This document shows, piece by piece, positions 7,760 through 15,357 of a stretch of 64,000 bases of DNA; position 1 is the stretch's first letter; each line of letters starts with the position of its first letter. The stretch is from an uncultured Christensenellaceae bacterium (GTDB lineage: Bacteria > Bacillota > Clostridia > Christensenellales > UMGS416). Below the pieces are notes generated by a model. The model did not search any database. It saw nothing but the letters and a program-made list of their open reading frames with translations, and was not told where the DNA came from. A program made the position numbers and the translations under genes. The stretch spans positions 1 to 64,000 of the forward strand of contig CALWDW010000033.1 of NCBI GenBank assembly GCA_944376795.1, written 5' to 3'.

Positions 7760-8590
7760 TCAACCAGCTTCCTTCCTTCCTTGAATGCTTATTGTGCCTC
7801 TGGGTAAATGGACCTTCTCCTCTTTATTGGTAGCCAATACCCGTATACTGCGTGTTTTTTCCGGATCGCAGCGCATGGGATTCTGATCCAATACCACCAA
7901 GTCATCTATTTTTCTAACTCGTAGAGATCCCTTTTCTTTTTCCTCATGATACTAGTAAGTGGCGTAGTATGTAGCTCCCTTGATCGCATCGTAAAAACTG
8001 ATTTCCTCGGTATCACGCCCAAGCACATGCCCATTTCATGTACGACGATTCACCGCGCGTCCAATGGTCTCTAGCATATTTGGCGTAATAACAGGGGGAA
8101 GCTTGGTGAAAGGTATACGAAAAACCGTGGGCAGTAGTTGACGCTACAGGATGGATCTGTTCAGCGCGTGCTTTCCTGCGATTCTGTAGATGGTTAGCTT
8201 CCCAGTGATAGGTAGGGGCCCCAAAAACGGAGGGGATAACACCAAGCTTTGCCATGCGTTTCAATTGATCGTTTCGAAGAATCTGGGCATAAGTCATTAC
8301 AGGCCGCCGGAGATTTTCCTTACTAAAAAGCGGCTGCCACCATTTCCATGCCCTGTAGAAGTAGCTGCGCCACGGTATTTCCGCTGCAGTGGGTCAAAAG
8401 CTGATGACACTCCTACACCGAGCGTTGAGTGAGCGTGACAGCCTCTTTATTATCATAAATGGAATAACCTCAATATCTGTCCTCCCTCCTTCATAAGGCT
8501 GAGACGGCCATGCCGTTTGGCCTTGCGGGGGCCCATTGAGAAAGAGCTGGCATTCTCCTAACCGCAGCCGTCCTCGATCTTCCTTCAATA
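7760..8590 (-). pseudogene. Decayed YtcJ-like amidohydrolase
   Basis: Fragments of one amidohydrolase-3 (YtcJ/AepA-type) protein can be read in order on the minus strand but in shifting frames with stops. They are LFLNGPPQGQTAW (near 8540, matching the family's FLDGSPQGKTAW), RMAKLGVIPSVFG and QIHPVASTTAHGFSYTFH (8160-8250), LGRDTEEISFYDAIKG (near 8000), an internal TAG, and the C-terminal DDLVVLDQNP and SIRVLATNKEEKV (7800-7890), ending at a TGA at 7760-7762. The intact family has about 530-560 residues; here the N-terminal half is largely missing or unrecognisable, with possible traces up to about 8815. At least two frameshifts and one stop make it inactive. Intact relatives are metal-dependent hydrolases of unknown substrate. 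Confidence 0.85.
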
Positions 8591-8867
8591 TTGCTCATGA
8601 ATTCGCGAGAATTCCCAACCTTTCCGAATATCCACACAGCCTACCACATCCAAAAACAGAAGACTCTTACGCGCCATAGCTTCCCAAATTGCCAATTTCC
8701 CTTCTCGTACAAACCCTTCCCAGACGGAAGCATATCGTCTACTGGCAGCCCGACTTGTTTTCCTCTACAAGTTATATCCTCTAGTCGAATTCTCATCCTT
8801 CTGGGCGACTGCTGAGCTCCGAAAAGGATTTACACAGCGGATGATGATATTTCCTCCTAAAAAACCC
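8591..8867. other. No gene seen between pseudogene and yhbD promoter
   Basis: This may contain further decayed N-terminal sequence of the amidohydrolase (minus strand), but no stretch of more than a few residues is recognisable. No RNA gene or repeat was noticed. Confidence 0.5.
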
Positions 8868-8896
8868 TTTACAATGAAACAATGTTATGTTACAAT
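8868..8896 (+). promoter_or_regulatory. Promoter of the yhbD-bactofilin operon
   Basis: TTTACA (8868-8873), 17 bases, TACAAT (8891-8896), about 39 bases before the yhbD start. Confidence 0.7.
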
Positions 8897-8920
8897 GCGT
8901 TCGTAGAACAAAACATTGTT
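8878..8920. promoter_or_regulatory. Dyad overlapping the yhbD promoter, probable operator
   Basis: A perfect 9-bp inverted repeat, AACAATGTT (8878-8886) and AACATTGTT (8912-8920), has 25 bases between the arms. One arm lies between the -35 and -10 elements and the other just after the expected transcription start. This placement suits an operator, perhaps for the MerR-like YhbD encoded by the first gene. Binding is inferred, not shown. Confidence 0.5.
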
Positions 8921-8934
8921 ACGAGGTGACTGCC

Positions 8935-9621
8935 ATGCTGATATCCAAAAAGGATTTGCTGGTGCAGACTGGGATATCCTACGGTCAGCTCTACCGCTGG
9001 AAGCGGGAACGGCTTATCCCCGAAGAATGGTTTATAAAGCAGCCTTCCTTTACCGGACAGGAGACCTACTTTCCCAAGGACAAGATTCTGACCCGCATTC
9101 GTGCTATCCAGGAGCTTAAGGATCGCTATCCCCTGGAGGAGTTGGCAAAGCTTCTCTCTCCTGAGGTTGCAGAGCGCAGTTTTACTGCACAGGATCTGGA
9201 AGTTATTGAGGAAATCGATGACCGAGCAATCCCCGCTATCATACAAGGATACGGAAAATCTATCCTAAGCTATGTAGAGGTTTTGATTGCTATGGCACTG
9301 TGCCAATCCCGCCAGCGACACGACATATCCTTAGGTGCCTTTATTCATATGATTGAGGGAATTCAAGACCAAGCTGCACGCTGCAAGAATACACAGTACA
9401 TTCTCACCATCCTTGTGCTGGAGGATCAGTATTATGTCCTGCTGTACCAAGAGTCTGCACAGCTTCTCTTGGATGGAAGGCTACGCGTGCTAGAATCCAT
9501 CCCTCTCGATGACCTATCCAGCCAGATGAAAATCAAATACCGGAAAAAATTCCGTTTTGTATTTGAGGACGATAGGCACGAGGCAGCAGACAACGGACAC
9601 TATGAATATGCCAATACATGA
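8935..9621 (+). CDS. yhbD: YhbD-like MerR-type regulator (DUF4004)
   Basis: A 228-residue protein whose first 70 residues form a MerR-type winged helix: ISKKDLLVQTGISYGQLYRWKRE, here split as ISKKDLL and GISYGQLYRWKRE, followed by LIPEEWF and FTGQETYFPKDKIL. This is the very conserved opening of B. subtilis YhbD. The remainder is a regulatory region of unknown ligand. In Bacillus the gene heads yhbD-yhbE-yhbF, and the same three-gene order occurs here, so a role in controlling the bactofilin genes that follow is a fair inference. I chose the ATG at 8935 because GAGGTG lies before it; an upstream ATG at 8887 would lie inside the promoter. The promoter carries a perfect inverted repeat that may be its own binding site. 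Confidence 0.85.
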   Translation: MLISKKDLLVQTGISYGQLYRWKRERLIPEEWFIKQPSFTGQETYFPKDKILTRIRAIQELKDRYPLEELAKLLSPEVAERSFTAQDLEVIEEIDDRAIPAIIQGYGKSILSYVEVLIAMALCQSRQRHDISLGAFIHMIEGIQDQAARCKNTQYILTILVLEDQYYVLLYQESAQLLLDGRLRVLESIPLDDLSSQMKIKYRKKFRFVFEDDRHEAADNGHYEYANT

Positions 9622-9639
9622 GCCAAGGAGCAAAATACC

Positions 9640-10482
9640 ATGTCAAACTTTTGGAATATGGGAAGCCGCAGGCTTTGCGGAGGCACGTACCGCCGCATTT
9701 TCTCCTTTGGCGCCATGGAAGTTACGGACTGCCATAGCGAGCGGCTCCTTAACTTTGGCAGCATGCGCATGGAAAACTGCCAAGTGGAGAAAGCCTCTTC
9801 CCGCGGCGCTCTCCACTGCCACAGCACAACGTTTCAACGCCTTCACAGTATAGGATGCCTCCAAACAACGGGCGTATGCCAGTGCGAGGAGCTTCGGTTA
9901 TCAGGCAGCGGTCAATTTGCATTTCTAGATTGTGAGAGCATTGTATTGACTGCTGGAAGCCGTCAAGAAAGAGCGGTTGTAGAAGGCAACATATCTGCAA
10001 AAACCGCCCTTATCCTTCTTCCGATAGAGATACACGACGGTTTTGACGCCCATACATGGATTACAGGAGCGCCTGTTTCCTTCCATACGGTGGCATGTGA
10101 ATCGTTTTATGGCATGTCATCTATCTGTGCTGACGAGGTCAATGCCGAGCAAGTCTATCTGTTGGCTTATCCAGATACCCAGATCTCCATGATCACAGGG
10201 ACATCAATCACGGTGAGTCCCCATGCACCCAAGGATAGCTCGGATATGATCCCCCGCATCGACGTAGCGCGAAATCTCCGGCGTTTTCAACCGTCGCAGA
10301 CTGGACTTATACATGTCGGCACTATCGAAGGAGATACGCTACTTCTTAGCCATACCCAAGCCAAATCCGTCCAAGGACAGGATGTTCAAATCGGTGAACT
10401 CTGCATCATTGATCAAGTTATATATAGCCATTCTGTTCGTATATCTCCGAAAGCCATTGTCCACGAGGTAGTGCAACTATGA
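9640..10482 (+). CDS. yhbE: Bactofilin-like polymer-forming protein (YhbE/BacE-like)
   Basis: A 280-residue protein made of short beta-strand repeats rich in G, V, I and C with a turn every 6 to 8 residues, for example FSFGAMEV, LNFGSMRMENC and LRLSGSGQFAF in the first half. That is the pattern of a right-handed beta-helix such as bactofilin. B. subtilis YhbE and YhbF (BacE, BacF) are bactofilin-type cytoskeletal proteins reported to support flagellar assembly. No membrane segment or signal peptide is visible, so it is cytosolic or peripherally membrane-attached. The start is preceded by AAGGAG; it lies 18 bases after yhbD and overlaps the next gene by four bases (ATGA). It is unusually cysteine-rich for a cytoskeletal protein (about ten Cys in the first 100 residues). 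No flagellar genes are in the window. Confidence 0.7.
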   Translation: MSNFWNMGSRRLCGGTYRRIFSFGAMEVTDCHSERLLNFGSMRMENCQVEKASSRGALHCHSTTFQRLHSIGCLQTTGVCQCEELRLSGSGQFAFLDCESIVLTAGSRQERAVVEGNISAKTALILLPIEIHDGFDAHTWITGAPVSFHTVACESFYGMSSICADEVNAEQVYLLAYPDTQISMITGTSITVSPHAPKDSSDMIPRIDVARNLRRFQPSQTGLIHVGTIEGDTLLLSHTQAKSVQGQDVQIGELCIIDQVIYSHSVRISPKAIVHEVVQL

Positions 10483-11567
10483 CACAGAAACATCACCTGG
10501 AAGGTATTGGTAAAATCCCTTCCGGTACTTACGAAGAAATCAAAATAGAGGGTATAGGCAAGATTATCGGAGCCATTTCCGTCGACAGCCTGCAAGCTGA
10601 AGGTATGCTTAAGGGAAAGGGCTCAATTCATGGCGGTGTTTTAGCCTTGGAAGGAATCGCGCGCTTTTTCTCTCCAGTCCATGTCAAGGAGATCCGGATG
10701 GATGGAATCCTCAAAGTGCGTGGCGCCGTGCTGGAAGCGGATGCCTTGCATTGCGATGGTTATTTGGTATCCACATCTGAGATCTCTGCCGATGAGATCG
10801 TGATACAAGGAACTGCCTCCGCGCCATGCCTTTACGGGGACACGATCCTCCTTCAAAAGGAAGAAACGAATCAGCACTCCCTTCCTTTTTTCATTCGCTT
10901 GTTTTCCAGGGCATACTTCGGTCGACCACTTCGCCAGGGACAAATACTGGTCGACCGCATTGAATGCACCCATCTTACTGCCTCTGCACTGCGCAGCCAT
11001 ACTATTTCGGCAGAGCACATCGTGCTTCGGGACGGATGCCAAGTGGATACCGTTTACTGCAACGGCTCATTGGAGATAGATTCATCCTGTCAAATTAACC
11101 ATATCTTGTCAGATAACACAGAAATCCTGCAGAAAGGAGCAAAGCCTATGGATTCTCGAACTATTCCCCAAATCCTTACGCTTTTAAAAAAAGGGGCCAT
11201 TTCAGAGAAGGAAGCGGAAACGATGCTAGCATCTTTGGTTTCTATGCCATCCCAACCAGAGCTCCCTCCTCTGCCTTGGGAGGATGACGATTCTTTGCAC
11301 ATTGTAGTCTATCGAGGCCATCAACTACTAAAAACTAGCGACCCACAGTCCCGAAGCCTCACTGTGGAATACCAGGGGGACGTCCTCAATGTCAACAGTT
11401 ATGTCTCCATTACATGCGGGCAGGTAGAAGGGCACGCGCATGCCGGCTACTCCATTCAGTGTACCAGTATAGCGGGCGGCGCCAAAGCAGGCGGCGACAT
11501 TAACTGCCGCGGAGATATCGAGGGAGGCGTCAAAGCCGGAGGTGAAGTCAAGATCATCAAAACCTGA
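10479..11567 (+). CDS. yhbF: Bactofilin-like protein with C-terminal second repeat block (YhbF/BacF-like)
   Basis: A 362-residue protein in three parts. Residues 1-220 are beta-helix repeats (IEGIGKI, GMLKGKGSI and EGIARF type). Around 225-250 is a short helical module (DSRTIPQILTLLKKGAISEKEAETML) resembling the SHOCT-like oligomerisation segments, here summarised by its RTIPQILTLL and ISEKEAETML halves. The C-terminal 70 residues are glycine-rich repeats GGAKAGGDINC, GDIEGGVKAGGEVKI, again bactofilin-like. The YhbF proteins of Bacillus have this arrangement. The start overlaps the yhbE stop (ATGA), so the two are translated together and probably co-polymerise. No terminator is evident before the next gene 85 bases on. 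Confidence 0.7.
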   Translation: MTQKHHLEGIGKIPSGTYEEIKIEGIGKIIGAISVDSLQAEGMLKGKGSIHGGVLALEGIARFFSPVHVKEIRMDGILKVRGAVLEADALHCDGYLVSTSEISADEIVIQGTASAPCLYGDTILLQKEETNQHSLPFFIRLFSRAYFGRPLRQGQILVDRIECTHLTASALRSHTISAEHIVLRDGCQVDTVYCNGSLEIDSSCQINHILSDNTEILQKGAKPMDSRTIPQILTLLKKGAISEKEAETMLASLVSMPSQPELPPLPWEDDDSLHIVVYRGHQLLKTSDPQSRSLTVEYQGDVLNVNSYVSITCGQVEGHAHAGYSIQCTSIAGGAKAGGDINCRGDIEGGVKAGGEVKIIKT

Positions 11568-11652
11568 TACTGCAAAGCTATATTCAGCTAGAACAGGCCC
11601 TCACTTTGTAGTATAATGCTCCTATGTACATGTAAAGCGAGGTGATCCCCCC

Positions 11653-12378
11653 GTGCGCCTGAAGGTTATTGCCTGCAAAGTGCTCTATCGGGAACTCTAT
11701 TATCTGAGTTGGAACAGCAAGAATATCATTGATATCCAGCTTATGGAGCAGCAGCTTCACTGCACCCCTGAAAAGCTTCGGGTCTGCGTGCAAGCTCAAA
11801 TCGATGCCACTGAGGCAGAGGATACCAAGTATGACGCCATCATATTGGGGTATTGCCTATGCAGCAACGGCGTTGTGGGGCTGCACAGCGACCACACGCC
11901 TTTGGTCATAGCCCGTGGCCATGACTGTATCACCCTCCTCTTGGGATCCAAGAAACGCTACCGCGATATCTTTGACAATGGAAGAGGCGGCATTTATTGG
12001 TATTCTCCTGGGTGGATCGAACATTCTCTTCAGCCAGGAAAGGAACGATATGAAGCGGTTTATGCCGACTACGTAAAACGTTTTGGAGAAGAAAATGCCG
12101 ACTACCTCATGGAAATGGAGCAAAGCTGGATGCGTGAATATTCCCAGGCAGTTTACGTAGATTGGCCACAGCTTCACCATGAAAGCTACTGGAAATATAC
12201 CCAAGAATGTGCGGACTTCCTCCATTGGGAATGCCATATGGTAGAAGGAAACGACAGCCTCATGCGCGGGCTTCTCGAAGGTCCGTGGGAGGATAGCGGT
12301 CAATACCTAGTGGTTCCCCCTGGATACACAATACAGCCAACGTATGATAGCGCCGTTATGAAAGCGAGCCCATTATGA
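11653..12378 (+). CDS. DUF1638 family protein
   Basis: A 241-residue cytosolic protein of the DUF1638 family, recognised by MRLKVIACKVLYREL at the start, YDAIILGYCLCSNGVVGL (about residues 58-75) and PLVIARGHDCITLLLGS (about 82-98). The H-D-C triad and the other conserved cysteines suggest metal or corrinoid binding; relatives often sit beside corrinoid methyltransferase genes, but none is here, so function is open. The start is a GTG with GAGGTGAT upstream. A TATAAT at 11612-11617 may be its promoter, although the -35 is poor. The stop overlaps the start of the DUF3810 gene by four bases, so the two are translationally coupled. Confidence 0.75.
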   Translation: MRLKVIACKVLYRELYYLSWNSKNIIDIQLMEQQLHCTPEKLRVCVQAQIDATEAEDTKYDAIILGYCLCSNGVVGLHSDHTPLVIARGHDCITLLLGSKKRYRDIFDNGRGGIYWYSPGWIEHSLQPGKERYEAVYADYVKRFGEENADYLMEMEQSWMREYSQAVYVDWPQLHHESYWKYTQECADFLHWECHMVEGNDSLMRGLLEGPWEDSGQYLVVPPGYTIQPTYDSAVMKASPL

Positions 12379-13769
12379 GCCGGCTTTCGCAGGGAGGTAA
12401 CCCCTCCTTTTCCCAATCGGTGCGCCCCATCTTCCTGCGCATAGCATGGACGGCGGCGGTAGCCATCCTTTTCGGTGGCCTGTACAGCTATCTCACCACG
12501 CAGACCGAATGGATCGAGCAAACATATGCGACTCGCATTTACCCCGCCTTGGCTCAACCCCTCAGTGCTCTTTCAAGTATATTTCCCTTTTCGTTTGCGG
12601 AGCTTCTTGCCATCGCTGCCGTGATCGTTCTGCCTGTAACTCTGGTCATTACGATTGTCCGTTCCATTCGACACGGCGCATTTTGGCACCGGTTTTTGCA
12701 GTGGATCGCCAATCTCTTAGCTATTGCCACTGTGCTGTGGGTGCTTTTTTTCAGCTGGAGCCTCCTCTACTATCGGAAGACTTTGGGCGAGCAGCTGGGG
12801 CTACCTGTGACCGAATCCTCAACGCAGGAGCTCGTCACCCTGTGTGAAACGCTCATTGCCCAGGCCAATGAACTCCGTGCCGGTCTCCAGGAGGATGAAA
12901 ATGGAAATATCCTTTTCCCCGAGTCCTTGGCTGAAATGCTCTCTAAGGTACCCTCAGCCTACGCATCCTTTTCGGAAATTCTTCCGTGTGTCTCCGGCTC
13001 TCTGTATTGCCCGCCTAAGGGCATCATGCTGTCTCCTTTGATGAACTACACCCAGATCGTAGGAATCTATGTACCCTTTACCGTAGAACCTAATGTCAAC
13101 ACCGCCATACTTCCTACGACAATTCTTGCAAATGCCTGCCATGAAGCGGCCCATCAGCGTGGCTATGCCCGTGAAGATGAAGCAAATTACTTAGCTTACC
13201 GCGTATGCATGGTATCAGAGGATCCTTATTTTATGTATTCCGGCACATATTTGGCATTGCTTCACGCAATGAATGCCCTATTTGACGTTGATCGAGGCAC
13301 ATACTTGCAGCTGCGCGCTACCTATAGCCGTGCTGTAGACCATGACTTTACCCAGGAACGGCTTTTCTGGGATCAATATGAGGGGCCTATTGCTGAAGCC
13401 ACGGATACCGTCAACGACCGCTACCTTCGTGCAAATAATCAGTCTGACGGTGTACGAAGCTACGGACGTATGGTGGATCTCCTTCTGGCTGAAATGCGAA
13501 AATGGCCATTATCAATGTTTTTGTTTTCTATATTTGACTTCCCACAATTCTATTGTGCAAGGAGGACTGTTTCTTATGCCCAAAAAACATGCCGTCGCAA
13601 CATTGGGAAGCATCTTAAGCGTGCCTATTGCTTACGCACCAGGCTGCGCCACGATATCCGCCCTTATGTGCATCGTCTCGGGGCTGGTTCCATCCATCCA
13701 AGTTCTTGCCATGGCTTCCTTTATCAATTCCGCACTGGCGGTTGCCTCTGGAGAAAGCGTTTTGGCTGA
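12375..13769 (+). CDS. DUF3810 membrane metalloprotease-like protein with a probably frameshifted C-terminus
   Basis: Three membrane segments (about residues 19-40, 73-97 and 108-133) are followed by an extracytoplasmic or cytosolic domain with ACHEAAHQRGYAREDEA (HExxH at 256-260), the zinc-peptidase-like motif of DUF3810. The family usually ends soon after DGVRSYGRMVDLLLA, here residues 358-372. In this copy the frame runs on for 88 more residues of unrelated composition (from base 13503) and overlaps the following ABC gene by 194 bases in another frame. One neighbouring frame would stop at 13535-13537, just before the next gene's ribosome-binding site, so a one-base indel near the A run at 13499-13502 probably removed the natural end. 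It may still be functional because the domain is complete. The native CDS end is probably near 13500-13537. Confidence 0.7.
   Translation: MSRLSQGGNPSFSQSVRPIFLRIAWTAAVAILFGGLYSYLTTQTEWIEQTYATRIYPALAQPLSALSSIFPFSFAELLAIAAVIVLPVTLVITIVRSIRHGAFWHRFLQWIANLLAIATVLWVLFFSWSLLYYRKTLGEQLGLPVTESSTQELVTLCETLIAQANELRAGLQEDENGNILFPESLAEMLSKVPSAYASFSEILPCVSGSLYCPPKGIMLSPLMNYTQIVGIYVPFTVEPNVNTAILPTTILANACHEAAHQRGYAREDEANYLAYRVCMVSEDPYFMYSGTYLALLHAMNALFDVDRGTYLQLRATYSRAVDHDFTQERLFWDQYEGPIAEATDTVNDRYLRANNQSDGVRSYGRMVDLLLAEMRKWPLSMFLFSIFDFPQFYCARRTVSYAQKTCRRNIGKHLKRAYCLRTRLRHDIRPYVHRLGAGSIHPSSCHGFLYQFRTGGCLWRKRFG
13543..13557. promoter_or_regulatory. Small perfect palindrome just upstream of the ABC exporter pair
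   Basis: CACAAT-TCT-ATTGTG lies immediately before the AAGGAGG of the first ABC gene. It could be an operator or a hairpin masking the ribosome-binding site region; no clear promoter is placed around it. Confidence 0.3.
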
Positions 13770-15357
13770 CGTTCTGCTTCCTATCACGGCTGTCATCGGT
13801 ATCCTAGTCTGGCAGCAGCTTTATAGGCCCCTGTCCCAGCTCGTCGCCGCGCGTTTCCTGGCCAAGTTGCGCACACGATGCCGCACCGGCGTGCAGGAGA
13901 AAATTGCGCGACTACAGTACACGCACATCGAAAACCCTGACAGCTGGGACCTTATTGCACGGGTCAGCAAAGACAGCGAGACACGATTGCGGGATGGGTA
14001 CCAGCACTTTCTGGACTTTGTTTCTCTCATTCTCTCCACCACAGGCGTCCTTGCAATCCTAAGCGCGCAGGTGTGGTGGGCAGGATTGCTCTTCATAGGC
14101 CTAGCCATCCCCCTCTTTTTTGTAGCCATACGTACGGGAAGAGCTTCCTATAATGCCGATCGCGAAGTAACCTTAAGCCGTCGCCGGTATGGCTATCTGG
14201 CCGAGGTACTGGACGACCGAGAATACGTTGAGGAACGCACCATTTTTGGCTATACTCCAGCTATCACCCAACGCTGGGACCAATTTTACGAGAAGGCGCG
14301 TCGTATTTTTTTACGTGTTAACGGAAAATGGTTTGTCCGCTCAAAAGCTGCTTCAATCGCCGCGGCCCTTGTGTCGCTAGTCTGCCTATTTATCCTGCTG
14401 GAACCCACGGTGAAGGGGCAGATCACCATCGGACTTTTTATTTCCCTGACAAGCAGTCTTTTTGGCTCTGTCAACTATATTTCCTGGCAGCTCTCCTTTC
14501 TGACCGAGGAATTAACAAAAAGTTACGAGTACCATCGGGACTTACGAGAGTTCATGGCCATGGAAGAGCTGCCTGGCGCCATCGCGGAGCCTGCTTCCCC
14601 GCCGCCTGCTTTTGACAGTCTGGAATTCCGGGACGTCTCCTTTTCCTACCCTCACACGTCCAGAAAAATACTGAACCATCTCTCTTTCTCTATCCAAGCA
14701 GGCAAGCGTTATTCCTTTGTCGGTGTAAACGGTGCAGGCAAGACCACCATAACTAAGCTCATTACCGGGCTCTATGACAATTATGAGGGAGAAATCCTTC
14801 TCAACGGCCGCGAACTCCGCACCTATACCCAGGATCAGGTCAAAGCTCTATGCGCCTCGGTATTCCAAGATTACGCACGCTACAGTATTTCCTTAGCACA
14901 GAATATCGGCCTGGGAAAACATGGCGCAACTCTGGAAGAGATTCAAGCCGCCGTCCATACGGCTGGACTTGATGGAGCGATAGAAAAGCTTCCCCTGGGC
15001 CTGGACACCCAGCTGGGTAAGGTATTGGAAAGCGGGGTAGATCTCTCGGGAGGAGAATGGCAACGCGTCGCTATAGCGCGTTGTATTCTGAGTCCTGCTC
15101 CGATCAAAATTCTGGATGAGCCAACCTCCGCCCTTGACCCTATAAGCGAAAGTGAAGTGTACAAGAAATTCAGCGAAATCAGTCGCGGTGCTACTACCCT
15201 GCTTATTAGCCATCGATTGGGTTCAACTCGTCTGGCTGATACGATCTATGTACTGGAAGGAGGCGCCGTATCGGAAGCCGGAACCCATGAGGAACTTATG
15301 ACCCGTGGCGGCGTGTATGCGGCCATGTTTGAAAGCCAAAGGAGTTGGTATCTATGA
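13576..15357 (+). CDS. ABC exporter half-transporter, first of a pair
   Basis: 593 residues: an N-terminal six-helix exporter domain (about 1-330) and a C-terminal ATPase with Walker A GVNGAGKT (from 383), signature LSGGEWQR (from 490), Walker B ILDEPTSALD (about 510) and a switch histidine in LLISHRLGS. All catalytic residues are canonical. The start at 13576 follows AAGGAGG by ten bases; the open frame extends much further upstream through the DUF3810 gene but that is not coding. It shares a four-base ATGA overlap with the next gene, so the products should form a heterodimer. The -EWQR/-QWQR signature variant and RSWYL end are typical of a large group of Firmicute exporters near lantibiotic and peptide exporters, but no peptide precursor or modification gene is adjacent, so the substrate is unknown. 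Confidence 0.88.
   Translation: MPKKHAVATLGSILSVPIAYAPGCATISALMCIVSGLVPSIQVLAMASFINSALAVASGESVLADVLLPITAVIGILVWQQLYRPLSQLVAARFLAKLRTRCRTGVQEKIARLQYTHIENPDSWDLIARVSKDSETRLRDGYQHFLDFVSLILSTTGVLAILSAQVWWAGLLFIGLAIPLFFVAIRTGRASYNADREVTLSRRRYGYLAEVLDDREYVEERTIFGYTPAITQRWDQFYEKARRIFLRVNGKWFVRSKAASIAAALVSLVCLFILLEPTVKGQITIGLFISLTSSLFGSVNYISWQLSFLTEELTKSYEYHRDLREFMAMEELPGAIAEPASPPPAFDSLEFRDVSFSYPHTSRKILNHLSFSIQAGKRYSFVGVNGAGKTTITKLITGLYDNYEGEILLNGRELRTYTQDQVKALCASVFQDYARYSISLAQNIGLGKHGATLEEIQAAVHTAGLDGAIEKLPLGLDTQLGKVLESGVDLSGGEWQRVAIARCILSPAPIKILDEPTSALDPISESEVYKKFSEISRGATTLLISHRLGSTRLADTIYVLEGGAVSEAGTHEELMTRGGVYAAMFESQRSWYL

Noticed and set aside
13342-13575. N-terminal extension of 78 codons on the first ABC exporter gene
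   Set aside because: The extension reads through the DUF3810 coding region, while a strong AAGGAGG is correctly spaced to the ATG at 13576.
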